A stretch of DNA of 64,000 nt from Iris pallida. Lineage: Eukaryota; Streptophyta; Magnoliopsida; Asparagales; Iridaceae. Of this stretch, positions 29,208 to 43,347 are shown in pieces. The notes beneath the pieces are model-generated. The model had not been told where the DNA came from. It did not search any database and worked only from the letters and a program-made list of their open reading frames with translations. The stretch covers positions 25,290,551-25,354,550 of the forward strand of contig JANAVB010009598.1 of assembly GCA_029216955.1 (NCBI GenBank), written 5' to 3'. The position numbers were made by a program, and so were the translations under genes. Within the stretch, counting starts at the first letter, position 1. Each line of letters starts with the position of its first letter.

Positions 29208-32200
29208 TGTGAAACCCACAATTTTCCAGTTACATTTTAATTTTTATTAATGTGTGTTTGCCAGTTAGTTTTTCAAATTATTATTAATATTAGTTAATAG
29301 AAAATTCTTTTCAAAAATTAATAACGTGGATTTTGAAATGTTGGACCTGACCCATCTCGAAACCGACTTATGTTTTCCGAACCCAAGTTCAGTTTTCCGA
29401 AGTGAATTCGGAAGTCCTTTAGTATTATATTTATAAATATCATTTTTAAAGCAAAACAATTCTTTTATTTTTCTTTTAACTACCATTTAATCTCTTTAAT
29501 CTCTCTCACTCTTAGTATACTTTAAATACTCTCATTGACTCATTTTTCTCTCAATTCTTTAATCCTGAGAGAAAGGAAACCTTTCCTTTCTTTCTCAAAC
29601 GTTGGCCTCTCGGTGACCCTCGGCTTCCCGAACGGCCAAACGGCCGGCCCCTCTTCTTCTTCTTCCCGTAACCTCTTCCCTTATCCCTATTTAAAACCCT
29701 TCTATTCATCCCTCTCCATAACCCACTCCTTTTTCTTCCCCAAATAGTTGTGCCCTAACCCGAGCCCCAAATTTTCCTGCGGGCCCAGGCGCCGCCCCAG
29801 GTCGCCCCTGTCCGGCGACCCTCCCCGGCGCCCCGCACGGCTTGGTGCCCGACCGACCAGCGCCTCCAGCCCGGCTGACCCCGCATGCGTAGCCTCCCAG
29901 CGGCTCAGGCGACGACCCCTTCGCCGACTATTCTCCCGTCGGCTCCGTCCGAGCCCAGACGCCGTACATGCTGCCTCGTCTGTCCGCCTCCCAGCGTGCT
30001 TCCCGATTCCGTGGCTGCCCTAGCCCTGATTTGTTTCCTCGCGGGTTTCCCGACTCGCTGTTTCAGTGCCCCGCGTCAGCGCTACTGCTGTCTGCCTCAC
30101 TTTCGGATTCCGATCCGAAGACCCCGCTCGTCCCGAGCTCCGCGGCTTTTCTGAGACGTTGTTCGCTGTTTCACAGATTCTGTTCCGCTGTTCACATGGA
30201 TAATTTCTCTTTTACATCTGAGAGCTCTAGCCGAGCAATTTCTGGTATATTTTTCGTTGTCGGTTTCCAATTTTTATAGTCTGTGATGAATTGGTCCCTG
30301 GATTTCCCTTGGAAAATCGGTAATTCTTAGACGTAGCGTTCTGGGACTTTTCCGAAATTCTTTCGGAATTGTTCTGTTGGTTTCGGATTGTTTTGTTGGT
30401 TTCGGATAATGTTTCTGTGGTTTTAGTATTATGTTGGATTGGAAAAAAATTTCGAGAATCTCTCGGAAAAGAGTTTCTGGGAATTTTGGATTAAAATAAA
30501 TTTTTCTGAATATTGGTTCTGGTTTTTTATGGTTCTTTGGATTCATTTCGGGTTTTCCGAAATTGTTTCAAAAATATTTTCTGTGGACATAATATAATAT
30601 TTGGGTTTCCCTGGTTTGGGATAATTTGCAGGAAATTATGGCACACTTTTCCCAGTTTTTGGGTTGACCGAAAATAGAGGAAGTGCTGCCGGATTTTCTA
30701 TAAAATCTAATTATGATTTTAGAAAATGATTTTCGAAATAAAAAATATTATTTTGGATTTATTGGGCGACGACCGTATTGGCCAATGGGCCCTGGCTAAG
30801 TGCAAACGAAACCGGTTTCGCCCGGACGTTGAGGCATTAGCCTATATGATGATTGGACCAATATCTGAGACTCATTATTTAATTCATTATTAGTTTTATT
30901 TTGTAATTAAATTTGTAGAATTTTTAGGAACTAACTAATATTTTTCCTTCCTATTTTAATTCATGTAAAAGGGTCTGTAAAGGGCATAAGCCCATTTGTT
31001 TATTCTTGCTGTGAGAAAATGTAATAGCTTAGGTTTTATTTTATTTTCTTTTATTCTCTGGTTGATTTTCTGTCATGAGAACGTAGTATAAAATGATAAT
31101 TAATTATTTTATTTTAAAAAGAAAATAATAATAAATGTTTTATCACTTAGCAGTTAAGTTGTAAATTTTTAAATAGAAATTCATGTACTTCTCATTAAAA
31201 AGAAAATCTTAGTTTTATATTTATAAAATTATAAAATACCGAGTTTTTCCAAATAAATCGATAAATACAAATTTTCTCAAAAATAAATAAAAATTGATGT
31301 TTCTTAATTACAACACACTAATAATCGCGTTTTGATTGTGTTAGCTAAATAAAGACTAAAATCGACTAGGACACAACTAGAGATTGCAACTAGTATAGTA
31401 ATATTGGCGACTTTGGTTTTCTGAGACAAGTTTCCCGAATGTAGGATTTTAAGGAAGAACCTGATTTCCCATCCCGACGTATCGACCCGTCCAGTCCAAT
31501 CAATTTGAGGCAAGTACAGTTTGTGGTAGATTACAATTATTTAATAATTATTTTATTGCAAGTTTAAACCACGATACAACACGGAACTCTCTCTGAGAGC
31601 ATTGACTGTAACTACTGTAACTATTGGGGATTGGGGGAGTAGTGTTGTGGATATGACCACATCCAAATAGTATAACTGAATGTATTAGCTTACCCCTCAC
31701 ACACACGGAGATAAGCCATATCGTATCAATAGGATACAACTGTACAACCCAATCTGGTCATATTCATTGCCTATTCACATCACACTGTTTTAACTGCTGA
31801 AAAACTATTTATTTTAAATTGTTTAAAAATGCATAATTCTATTATTATTTTAATTGTTAAAATGTCATGAATTGTACTTTGCTTCCTTCTGACTGGAGAC
31901 TATATTTTTAGGTCCTATTGATGATGCAGAGCTATTGATAAATAGCTACTATGACCCTGAGCTGTACCCTGCTGTGCTTCCTAAGGATGGTGCACTTGAT
32001 GATGATGTTGCTACTCTTTAGATGCTATTTTCCAGTTTGATAGTTTTATCTAAAAACGATGTAATTTCAGTTGGTGGTTTTATAATTGTACTTTGTACTG
32101 AACAAGTTTTAATTTATCGAATAATAAAGTTGTGGCAACTTAGAATTGTGTTGTTGATTACCTGCATGAGTGATACAGCTTACTGTCGCCGTCTCAACAA

Positions 32201-32257
32201 CGGTGCAGGCTGGGCATGATCTGATTCGACCCAAGAAATTGGGACCGGATCGTGACA
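29208..32257 (+). repeat. Element C 3' LTR
   Basis: This 3050-bp partner of 23114-26166 has the same GC island (about 29730-30150), GGCAAGTACA motif and 36-codon acidic segment (ending 32021, with one Glu-to-Lys change). It is followed by the CAAAG duplication. Confidence 0.9.
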
Positions 32258-32262
32258 CAAAG

Positions 32263-32559
32263 TGTACTAGTGTAAACCTATAGTCAAGATAGACTAATAC
32301 AAGATTACACTACAACCTTTCCAATAGATTGTCCAAGTCCATCTAGGTTGTGAACTATTTATATACTCCATAGGGAACTGATAATATGATCTTCTGTGTG
32401 ACACCACACACCATATTATTTACAATATAGAATATCAGACATTTGCATTAACACTTGCAATAAATACAATATGCAAACATTTGCCCATATGATTCTCATT
32501 CAAAATTTAAGGAAATAAGGTTACTACAAAAGTGACGCTTTTAGTATATAACCCTAACA
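32263..32559 (-). repeat. Copia A 5' LTR, segment 1 (start of LTR)
   Basis: On the minus strand this begins TGTTAGGGTTATATACTAAA, a typical copia LTR start. It completes the LTR cut by copia B and element C. The three segments sum to about 1.27 kb. Confidence 0.8.
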
Positions 32560-35476
32560 ATAGGTACATGGGGAATACATGTAATGTCCTGTATTAGATG
32601 GGTATACACCTGTTTCGGATACGGAAGGGTCGAGGAGACCTGGTAATGGGTTGATTAGGAAATTAACAGTTGTGTATGTGTGCATTTTAATATGCAATAA
32701 TCCATGGTGTTTTAGGTAGGTGTCCAGGTATGTATAGAGACATGCGTTCACGTATCAGGAACCAAAAGATCGGTACCTAAGGTGTTAAGTTAAGAAATTT
32801 TACTAAGACCCCTTGACACTACTAATTGGTTACCTATATCAACTGGTGAATGGAGAAGTATCAGCAAATGGGTCGAGTCTTATAAGTAGCAAACTGATCG
32901 GGTACACACCTGGCTAGTTGCATAACCTGCATCCATCAGAACATCATATGCTATGTGTAAGCCAATACACTAATTACCTATCATACGTTCAGTTGCATTA
33001 TCTCACCTGTCAAGAAGATAATATATTGATTACAGGATCCAAGACTATGTAACAGAGTAGGTACCAGTGTGGGCAAACCATAATTAGATAGAGCAACATA
33101 TAATGTGGTCAGTAAACAAGGAGTGTTAGACACTGCCATGTAGAGCTTATAAATGGATTGTATGTTTAAGAATAACGATTGTGCCCATGTGCTTATGGGC
33201 ATATCTGAAATAGGAAGAACAGATTTTGGCCTATGTTACAAGTAACATATAGAGATAAGGTGTATCAGGAATTGGGGTGTCTGACCAGATTTGGGCAAAC
33301 CTGGACTGAAGTTCCTGTCAGTAGTATGATCCATATATGGCAGAAATGCAGTCATGGACTAAAGAATGAGGTATATCTACCATATGTTGCATGACACATT
33401 GATGTCCAATGTGTATGAAGGGTTTAGACGAATGTGTACGTATCAGTTAGCAAGAGGTGCTTCATGTGTCAATTGACAACAGGTGCATCCTGTTATCCGA
33501 CTCATGTATCAGCCAGTAGGCCTATAGGATCTACCCCATAGCAGTTTGGTCTATACAGGGGATATGCCAGATAGTAGCAGTAGAAGTATATCATTTTGTG
33601 AGGGTTCAGTCGAGTGTGTGCAATTTAAGATATTATTGATGTATTAGCGGCATCTGAGAAACCCAATAGAGAAATCAACATTAGTTAGTATTAGTAAGGA
33701 AATTTCATACGGGTACAACATAGGCTACATCAATATGTAACAACAGTAGTCGAGTAGAGGAGTTAGGCTTGGGGAAGATTTGAGTGAAAGATACATTGAT
33801 GTATCTGCAGGTCATATTAGTTGATACGAGGAGAAAGAGTAGCAGTTTAGGAAGAAGAGTATACAAAACAAGTGACAGGTATATGTCTACCATATAGGTT
33901 GTATAAAGAATAGCAGTAGCAGTTTGGAAGAGTGCAAGGGTGCCCAGTAAAGTTTCACTAAAGAGAAACAGAGTGCTAGAGTAGAGGAATGCGAGCAATG
34001 GCTAGGAATGTCTATAATAGTGTAAGTTGCATGCTCTGCACATTACAGAGATGAGTTATATAGACAAACGAGTAGCAGTTGTTGTAGGGATAAGTTGGGT
34101 TATTGGTGTCATTTAATTATGAGTCAGTTGTACTTGCAAAAATAGGAATAACACCAAACCAGGTCCTCACATACCCTCTATTAGACACACTCACAGGAAA
34201 CACGAGTCCTAAAACATGGTTATCCTAACAAGGAGTATCTTGGGACATAGACAAATGAGTGTAGCTATATAGACACTAAAATATAAAAGTATAGAGTATA
34301 AAGCCTGAACATGCCAAGTAGAACTTAAGGGACAACATCACTCTAGACCGGGGGCTTAGAAGACTAGTAGATAGAGTATTTCTTAATTGATTCATTTATT
34401 GACATCATAAATCATCATAACAGGCTACTTGGACCTCGATACGGATTCTTGACCGTATCCGCAGCTCAGGACCACAGGCAAGTATACCTTGCCTCTCTTT
34501 ACAGCTTTATTTACATGTACTACCTTTTATTATCCAGTCTCTTTCATTCATTGCTGACATGTAATTTATCATAGTAGTTTACTCCATTGATACATAGCCC
34601 TTGTTCACAGTTAGCCTTATGGTATATTGGTCGTATTCACACTTGTGCTTGATTGAGTCGTATCATAAAATGAATGTGCTATAGTTGAGCTGCTATTTCT
34701 ATTTATCATTTTCTCAACCTGCGAGTCCACACTAGGGGCGAGGGTTGACTGTTTGCACCTGCGAGTCCACACTAGGGCGAGGGTGATTGCCTTGAACTAA
34801 CCTGCGAGTCCACACTAGGGGCGAGGGTTAGTGATTAGTTTCAAACCTGCGAGTCCACTCTAAGGGCGAGGGTTTGGTATCTGTTGATCTCTTGACATGT
34901 GTTATAATTATTTTCTTCCAGCAGTTCATTTATGTGTAGTTGTTCTTATATTCATGTATCATGATCGCTTAGTCTTTTCCTGTTGATATCCTGGATTTCC
35001 TTCATACATGATAAACTGTTAGAAAGGCTTGTATATTATGTATCTTGCTAGTCCTCTGAGGACCTGATGATCTCTTCAGGTTTAGCCGAGTATTGAGCCA
35101 GGTACACAGGAGCAGGTTTGAGCCAGCATTGGACCATGGTACAACTGCAGCTGAAGGTATCTTGATGATTAGCATTTTGGACTTAGTTATTTCATTTTCA
35201 TGTTCTATTTTATTTTTGTCTATTGGTAGTGGATTTGTGTCCACCGGACGTAACTGGAATTCTCGATGAACTTGATACTTCATTTTATATTATCATTCTT
35301 TATTCAGTCTCATTTGAGTTGATTGTATCATATTTCTGTGGATGAGATCTAGACTGCCATGTTAGTTCCTTAGATTCTATGACTTGTAAACTAGACAGCG
35401 TTCTACCGCCGACATTACGGTGTAGGCTGGACTTGGACACTGACTTGTATCCGAAAAGCGGGTGCAGGTCGTGATA
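32560..35476 (+). repeat. Element F: right part of a long LTR (left part outside the window)
   Basis: There is no coding capacity. The last ~80 bases (ACCGCCGACATTACGGTG, then GTGCAGGTCGTGATA) resemble the ends of the element C and solo-G LTRs (CGTGACA). It shares the GGCAAGTATA motif near 34466, about 1 kb before the end, as they do. Four tandem copies of CCTGCGAGTCCACACTAGGG lie at 34715-34875. Copia A is inserted in it at 32559, so its start is not visible here. Confidence 0.6.
34715..34875 (+). repeat. Tandem repeat, CCTGCGAGTCCACACTAGGG core, four copies
   Basis: The conserved core plus GGCGAGGGT recurs with variable 15-25-base spacers, at about 34721, 34760, 34801 and 34845. It lies about 600 bp before the end of LTR F. 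Confidence 0.8.
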
Positions 35477-36551
35477 CGGCGGAGGATCCCCCTCCGAACC
35501 TAGGGTTTCAACGTAAGAAAAGAAGCGGGAGAAGCGGACCCGCAGCGGATGGCCAGGCCAGCGACGAAGCAGATGGAGGAGGCTTGGAGGAAGAAGACAA
35601 GTGGAAGATGGAGGGTGGATGGAAAACGGTTGAGCGAAGGAGAAGAGAGAAGCAATCACTCCAGCAGTATATGACAAACAAGGAGGAAGGGCCCCACGAC
35701 GGAGGAGGGCGACCACGACATGGCATATTATCGTTCGATCGGCCACATCCAACTAAGACTAATGATAACATGAATTACCAGGGCAAGGTAATCAACTCGA
35801 AGGGACCATTGCAAGATACCAGAGGAAGAAGGACCGACGGCTCCTCAATGGAAGCACATCTAATAGGTACGAGCGACGACTACAGTCATAGGAGAACGAA
35901 ACACGAACCGAGCCTGTCTCATGAGCGGACATATGCAAGTCGATGGCTGTACAAGTGGAGGTCGATCTAAAATATGTAGAACCTAGTATCATAAATAGTT
36001 TTAAAGTGGTCGAGATAACTGATGACGACATTCAGGAGACAACGAAATATTGGAAGAACACACGTTTTATGGGCAGTTGAAAGGATTTGCACTAAGTGAA
36101 TGGAGACCTAAGGGAGAGATGGAGATCTTCTCAAGGAAAAATGGGTTTTATTTTATCAAATTTGCTCTTGCTGAAGACCTTGAGAGAATACTAGAAGGGG
36201 GCCATGGACGTTCGATGGCAGATTAGTCATACTCAAATGATGGCATCCCGAGTCAAATTTTGAGAAGGATAGGCTAACTAAAGTGACTGTCTGGATACGG
36301 CTACCATGGCTGTCACTGCAACTATAGAGTATACCTTCTATCATGAAGATTACTAGCATGGTTGGGACACCAATCAGGAAGAACATCCCTACGACCCGAC
36401 GACATCGGTTATCATATGCTAGAATCTTCGTCGAAATAACGACGACTGATGCTCTTCCTCGAAGCATCGACATAGTCCTCCCAAATGGCGACTAGCTTAC
36501 TCAAGAGCTAGCTCATGAATGGGTCCCTCCTTCCTGTACTGGGTGCAAGTG
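35477..36551 (+). pseudogene. LINE-1 copy 1, ORF1 first part (Gag-like, DUF4283)
   Basis: The N-terminal part has GGWKTVERRRREKQ, then a variable acidic/basic stretch. A shifted frame then carries SEWRPKGEMEIFSRKNGFYF, FALAEDLERILEGGPWTFD, RLTKVTVWIRLPWL and GTPIRKNIP, the DUF4283 region of plant L1-type ORF1 proteins, which bind the element RNA. The frame is broken by small indels and a TAG after VLPNGD. It ends mid zinc knuckle (CTGCKC), where element D is inserted; the remainder resumes at 53176. Confidence 0.75.
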
Positions 36552-38957
36552 TGTCATGCCCCGGTCCCGTAGGACCGATCGTCCTCGCTAAGGTGTGATG
36601 CCGTGTGAGCCTAGATTACGCTTACGCAAGGCAGGTTCCATAACGGCCGATTACAGGCTAAGCGACGGGGTCGTCACACAGAAGTCCATAGCAGAAATAT
36701 TGAATAACAGCAGCGGAAGGTAAAACACAAGTCATTCAAAAAGCTCTTTATTGATATTGAAACAGATATTACAATTGAGGTACGAGGCCAAGATTATAAT
36801 TCATTCAAGCTCACTTTACAAGTAACTCTGCTCTCTCTCATCTCTTATTACAATTTGAGTAGTCTAGCAGAAGCTTCGGATAGGCTATGTCCATACATTA
36901 TGTCCCGTATAAGTCCAGACTCTAAGTGGCTGCATGCCTCGAAACACCAAGGAACTCCGTGCCTCGACGCATCCAAGTGAGCTTCGCGCCAACGAACTTC
37001 TACATGTGCCTGTACATAAACACTGCGTGGGTGTCAGTACTCAACTGTATTAGTGGAGTGAGCTTCTCGCCCGTCCATACAAAACCAACACGTTCATTTA
37101 TTTTGTGCAGTAAAATCCCTTTATGATTATCTTTCTATTCTTGCCTTAGGATCAAATTTAAAACATAGACGCCTGGCCTATTTGGGTCTATAGACCATCA
37201 TCGTGCTATCGCACAGATAACTTCCTTATCTTTGCCTCTAAACCATTCGTGCTCGCAACCTCAACGTATCGACTTGCGCTTGCCTTATGGCCCATACTTT
37301 GGGATGCAACAATATGATTCGTGTCATCGACTTGGTTCATACTTCAACATCGAGGCCTTGCCTCGCAACTTAGCATGAACTAGCCAAACTTGTCCTACGG
37401 CCTTTCTCGACTTAACTCGAAATGACTCAAGTCTGACTTATACAACTCTATGCCAACGACTTAATACTCGACGCTGCATCTCGTACCGAAGCACGTGTCT
37501 TTGCTATAGCCAAATCTTAGGCTTCTTAAGACTTGTGATGCAATCGTGCATACCATCTTTACTTTATTCGTGCTATGCTTGCTCTTTCTTTGTTTCGACC
37601 GACACCTTGCATGTGAATTGCCGCTCAGCACATCAACTTGATTATATAAAAGGTCACTGGCAATTCAAGCCATCTTGGATATGTAGGTGGTGCAAGACGA
37701 GGCCCTTTTAGCTAAGGGTAGCTAGCCCTACTCAAGTCCTCGAATCACCGGCGGCGTGTTCTTGCCTGCCAACCTTGCTTTCCTCCTAGGCCGATACGGT
37801 CCTGTAGCCCCAGGTTTTCGAGTCGAGGGCGTGAAACCTTGTCGACAAGTTGTCATGACCACGCACCTACGAGCACTTCTAGACTTAATGTAAATGCATG
37901 GCCTAATCGTTACAACTTAGTTTCCTTTACTTTACTTCTTTTACTTGTCATACTTCTTTTGCAGAGCCCAAACCAGGGTTGCCTCGGTGACTGACCTACA
38001 GTCCTGACATGTTTCCTTCTCGGCGACTGACCTACAGTCCTGACATATTTTCAGCGTTTTCATACCCTTATTGACTTAACTCGTGAATGGATAATTCATA
38101 GACTTCAAGCATAACTTGCACAAAACGTGTTCTTTATGTGCCAATAGATCATAGCTAACTTTTAACTGAACCAACCGTGGCTCGTGCCTTAAATCGACTT
38201 ACGTTCTGTGCAACACTATCGCCCAAGTCATACTTTATAAGACAAGCCTTGAGATCGCAGGACTAAATGACTTTGACAACCGCAGAAAGAGCGGAACAGT
38301 GCTTGGAATGACTTCGATCGACCGGCATAACTTGCCTAACTTAATTGTGCAACAACTTGATGAGCAAAGACTGCGTCAAGCTTTGCCTCAAGGGAACGTG
38401 TCGTGCATGCGTTTGACTTGAACAACCAAGTTATTTGCGTGCCTAGACTTATGCCACAAGCTGTGCAATATAGCTTAACCCGTGGGGCGAACAAAGGCTA
38501 TGCCAAGCCTTAGACGATGGGACCGTGCATGCTTTTCAAGCATTCATGCGGGCGACGTCTATGACTTAGGCTAAGTTCTTAACTTTGTGGCAACTTAGAC
38601 CAAGTTTCCTTCTCCCAAGCCACGGGACAAAGGACCGAGTGTCATTTCGAAAGCACACAGTGTAACACTTCTAAGCCGACCGTTGGATCTTTTCCATGTT
38701 CTAACTCAATCTGACCCAACTTGGAATTATTTCCTTAGCTATGTGGATTCACCTATTTTATTATCAAGCCTACTTGTGCATTTGAAATATTCATTTTATT
38801 AGTGTGAAGGCCAAGCTGAGGCAAGTTCACCAAAGCCACCCACTGAGCGAGGAGTCGCCTCGACCGAGCAGGTCTTCGAGCATACGTTGCATGGCTAAGT
38901 CCGAACGTCGTTGGCATTTCGATTCCTCTGATTGACTAAGCGAGATGGGATACTATA
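36552..38957 (-). repeat. Element D 3' LTR
   Basis: It is 2406 bp, starts TGTCATGCCCCGGTCCCG on the + strand and ends GGGATACTATA, where the partner ends GGGGCACTACA. It includes two copies of CGACTGACCTACAGTCCTGA (37980-38050). Short ORFs shared with the partner (for example near 36926) show no coding signs. Confidence 0.9.
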
Positions 38958-41515
38958 TCATACACCACTCAGAGAACGTTTCCTCCTCGAAACTAACTGA
39001 GTACTTACTCATCGACTTATCATTTTATTCAACATTCTATAACTTTTGCACACTCGATATTTATGCGTTTCTTCAATCCAAGCAACGATCGCACTACCAT
39101 CAATCTTTTCTTTAAAATACGACTTCAAAATCCTCGATACTTTTCTATTCCTCAAGTCTTACTTGAATTCAACGTATCACTTAGTTGGATCTTGCACATA
39201 TTCTAGGCGTCCCCAAAATACATGCATTTCAGCCAAGCCATGTGATAGAGAATTCGTCATTCTCTCTCGAGTCGCATCAGGCACACACTAAGGCATCCCT
39301 GAAATACATGCATGTCAGCCGAGTCTCATGAGGGATATTTTCATACTTTTGAATCATTCCATTCATCAATATCAAAATCTAAACCTATCAATCCTCAAGA
39401 TCATTTATATCAATGTTATCTCTCGAAACATGGACGTCTCGCCTAACCGCTAGGCCATCTTTCCAGACTAAAGTCAACGTCAGGATTGGAATCATAGTTC
39501 CCCAACAATAATGCCAACACTGACCCCAATCCTAGGGTCAAACCAAGTAGAGAGTACGGAACTTTCTACCCAAGCTCGCATCACTCAGATTTCTAAACAT
39601 CTAGCATATATTTCTCCTATTTGCATTTGCAACACTTAGGCCAAAGGGTCCGAGTCATTCAGCAAAGCCATCCTACACTGAGTCATGTTCCACCATTTCC
39701 TCGATATATCAATATCATTCATCTAACATGTACTTTATATAGTCTATCCTTCCAAACACATTCGATATAATCTACCTATCTATTCCTTCAAAGTCAAGCA
39801 CTCTATGACACGATTTGTCACTAAACCATAATTTTCAATCCATATTCTCTAAGTCGTTCATCCCAATTCGCGTAATCGATCACAAGGTCATCTGACCTTA
39901 ACCAAATGATATGCCCCAATTTCACGCAAGTTTGATTATCCACAGTGGACATAAAATCACCATGCACACTCCCGCGGGATAATCATCCTCATTAAGGCGT
40001 AATTCTTGCTTGAGTCCAGACTAATTCATTCTCGATACGCATATTGGATGTACTTAATGCTCAAGTTCACTTAATCATCAATCACTAATCAGAACAATTT
40101 TTAAATTCACCTTCGCATTAAACCACAAGTCGAAGCGATCCGAATTGCCACATCTTGATTTCCCGAGTTCGATCGTTCCTGCGGCATGAATCACTATGTC
40201 AGCGCTCACACGGAACGATTACCCCAAATTCGACGTGACACATGTGTGAGGCTGGAGTTGCGCTCGTACAAGACAAGATATTCTACATTGTGGTTATCGT
40301 CGAAGCAATCAAGACACAATCATTTTCATCCAAGCATTCATTTCATCCAAATCCCAAGCATAGCATCCATCGGAATAATAATATCTTGCACGATCATCAT
40401 TCCTCGAATCAGAGTACCCCCGAGTTATTGTATATCGATCTTTTATACGCCTCAATACCATCGATAATATACGTAACCTGACGATCTTCCATTTGCAACA
40501 AATTTTGAGTCGTGCGACTAATGCTATTGTCCGAACTGGAGTATCTCCTCAATATTCAAGATCAATTTCGATCATTATCCCTTGAACTAGCTACATATTC
40601 AATTCATCCAAAACCAAATTCATGTATATTCATCCGACTATCTTAAGTCATCGAGCAACATATTTCTTCAAGTCGTACCATTCTCTGCTAGCTCAAATCA
40701 TCGAGCAACATCATCTATCCCAATTTTTTCGAGTCATTTTGTAACTTCCAAAATCAAACCTTTCATGCACGCTATCATTCGATCGTGCTAACTTCTCGTA
40801 TATGATTTATATCAATTTATACTCGATCGAATCATCCAATTTTAGTCTACCTACTCAATCATTTTGCATTCCATACTTGTGCAATCATAATTCCGGGCGC
40901 GTTATCCCTAGTTTGTTCGAATCAACACATCATAAACTTTATGATTATCACTTACTCAATGATACTCAACTAAGGCTTTGCATACATGCGATGCTTGCTT
41001 ATAAACTCATTGGCACCCCACTTCCTCAATCGATCGACATCTCCGAAACTATTCCATACACCACTCAGGGATGAAGTCATTCGACATATCCTCAACTATC
41101 ATTTGATTCACAATCGACTACTTCGAATCTCCATTCAAACAATTACTCAAATTCTAAGCACGCTCATCTTTATCACATCGATGATATCATCGTTTCGATA
41201 ATCCCTTACTAGATAGTCATCCCGCATACTCAATCGAGTCTAACTCATTGTCGTCCGATAAAATTTGAATCCCACACTCGACTTTGCTAAGGTCGACACG
41301 ATTCTTGGTATATATGCCCAACCCGACTTAGCCAATCGTTCTTACTTGAACTTTTGTTCAACCAAATTTTCTTTTCGTGTGATTTTGCAAAATATATAGA
41401 CTTATTATATGGACATCTCGTGGGACAATTGAGAGAGAGCGCACCAACGATATCAGTTTGCGGAAGCAACACGGAGTTAAAGAATTTAATCGAAAGTCCA
41501 AGGACGTAAAGCCGT
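38958..41515 (-). other. Interior of element D, non-coding
   Basis: It is AT-rich with many TCGA and ATCATTC motifs. There is no ORF above background and no domain that I recognise. It lies between the 3' LTR and the primer-binding site. Confidence 0.8.
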
Positions 41516-41527
41516 GCTCTGATACCA
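41516..41527 (-). promoter_or_regulatory. Primer-binding site of element D (initiator Met tRNA)
   Basis: The minus strand reads TGGTATCAGAGC three bases from the LTR end at 41531. Confidence 0.9.
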
Positions 41528-41530
41528 TTA

Positions 41531-42863
41531 TGTCACCCCCCGGTCCCGTAGGACCGATCGTCCTCGCTAAGACATGATGTCACGTGAGCCTAGATTGAGC
41601 TCACGTAAGGCACATAACGGCCGATTACAGGCTAAGCGATGGATCGTCGCACAAAATTCTATAGCAGAAACATTGAATAACAATAGCGGAAGGTAAAACA
41701 CAAGTCATTCAAAAAGCTCTTTATTGATATTGAAACAGAGATTACAATTGAGGCACGAGGCCAAGATTATAATTCACTCAAGCTCACTTTACAAGTGACT
41801 CTGCTCTCTCTCATCTCTTAATACAATTTGAGTAGTCCAGCGGAAGCTTCGGATAGGCGATGTCCATACATTATGTCCCGTATAAGTTCAGACTCCAAGT
41901 GGTCGCACGCCTCAAAACGCCAAGGAACTCCATGCCTCGATGCATCCAAGCGAGCTCCGCGCCAACGAGCTTCTACCTGTGCCTGCACATAAACACCGTA
42001 TGGGTGTCAGTACTCAACTGTACTGGTGGAGTGAGCTCCTCGCCCACCCATACAAAACCAACACGTTCATTTATTTTGTGCAGCAAAATCCCTTTATGAT
42101 TGTCTTTCTATTCTTGCCTTAGGATCGATTTTAAGACATAAACGTCTGGCATATTTGGGTCTCTAGACCATCATCGTGCTATCGCACCGATAACTTCCTT
42201 ATCCTTGCCTCTAAACCATTCTCGTGCTTGCAACATCAACGTGCCGACTCGCGCTTACCTTATGGCCCATACTTTGGGACGCAACAATATGATTCGTGTT
42301 ATCGACTTGGTCCATGCTTCAACATCGAGGTCGTGCCTCGCAACTTAGCATGAACTAGCCACACTTGTCCTACGGCCCTTCTCAACTTAACTCGAAATGA
42401 CTCAAGTCTGACTTATACAACTCTATACCAACGACTTAATACTCGACGTCGCATCTCGTGCCGAAGCATGTGTCTTTGCTATAGCCAAATCTTAGGCTTC
42501 TTAAGACTTATGATGTAATCGTGCATACCATCTTTACTTCATTCGTACTATGCTTGCTCTTTCTTTGATTAGATCGATACCGTACATGCGGATTGCCGCT
42601 CAGCACGTCAACTTGACTATATGAAAGTTCACTAGCAATTCAAGCCATCTTGGACATGTAGGTGGTACAAGACGAGGCCCTTGCAGCTAAGGGTAGCTAG
42701 CCCTGCTCAAGTCCTCGAATCACCGACGGCGTGTTCTTGCCTGCCTACCTTATTTCCCTCCTAGGCCGATACGGTCCTGTGGCCCCAGGTTTCTGAATCG
42801 ATGGCACAAAACATTATCGACAAGTTGTCAATAACCACGCACCTACGAGCACTTCTAGACTCA
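41531..42863 (-). repeat. Element D 5' LTR, segment next to the primer site
   Basis: It starts TGTCACCCCCCGGTCCCG and aligns with 36552-37890 of the partner LTR. It stops at TCA (42861-42863), the target duplication of the CACTA element. Confidence 0.9.
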
Positions 42864-42883
42864 CACTACTAAAACACCCCACT

Positions 42884-43215
42884 TTACCGACGGACATTTA
42901 GCGACGAACGGATTCCGTCGCTAATAGCGACCAATTTCCGACATCTTAGCAACGGATTAGCGACAGACAACACAACATAATTTTTTTCAATTTTAAATGT
43001 AAAAATTTGTCGGGTTTCCGTCGCTAAGTCGACGAACATTAGCGACGGATTATGTTTCGTCGCTTATCCGTCGCAAATGTTGGCGGCAAAATCTTTACAA
43101 CATTGGCGGGAACTTTGGCGACTATCTAGCGACGGATATAGCCGTCGGAAAACACCTTTTAATTGGCGACGGTGTAGCGACTACTTTTTCCGTCGCTATT
43201 CCGTCGCTAGATTCT
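42884..43215 (+). repeat. CACTA left subterminal repeat array
   Basis: Repeated TAGCGACGGA and TCCGTCGCTA in both orientations, interspersed with AT-rich spacers, mirror the right end. They are expected binding sites for the TnpA-like protein. Confidence 0.9.
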
Positions 43216-43267
43216 GTGCCCTAACTTAAATTGAACCGACGGGGGGGAATTTTTCATTCCCCCCAAA

Positions 43268-43347
43268 ACTCTCTCTCTCTCTCGCGGCTCTCCCTCTCTC
43301 GCGCGCGGCTCTCTCTCTCTCTCTCGCGGCTCTCTCTCTCTCTATAC

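Larger units (their letters stand above)
23114..32257 (+). mobile_element. Element C: long-LTR, non-coding retrotransposon (LARD-like)
   Basis: Two copies of a ~3.05-kb LTR (23114-26166 and 29208-32257), TGTGAAACCC...CGTGACA, flank a 3041-bp interior and share a perfect target duplication CAAAG (23109-23113 and 32258-32262). The interior has no retroviral ORF. It ends with TTTCGAGGACGAAATTTTCT and a purine tract before the 3' LTR, which is the ending of Tekay/Del-type chromoviruses. It is therefore probably a non-autonomous derivative that relied on enzymes of another element. It is inserted in the 5' LTR of copia A. Confidence 0.9.

Noticed and set aside
35584..35970. Independent 128-residue charged gene
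   Set aside because: It is the N-terminal part of the LINE ORF1 frame that continues, after indels, into the DUF4283 region.
36926..37126. 66-codon ORF with a relative at 41860-42099
   Set aside because: It recurs only because both are LTRs of element D; it is antisense to the element and changes look unconstrained.
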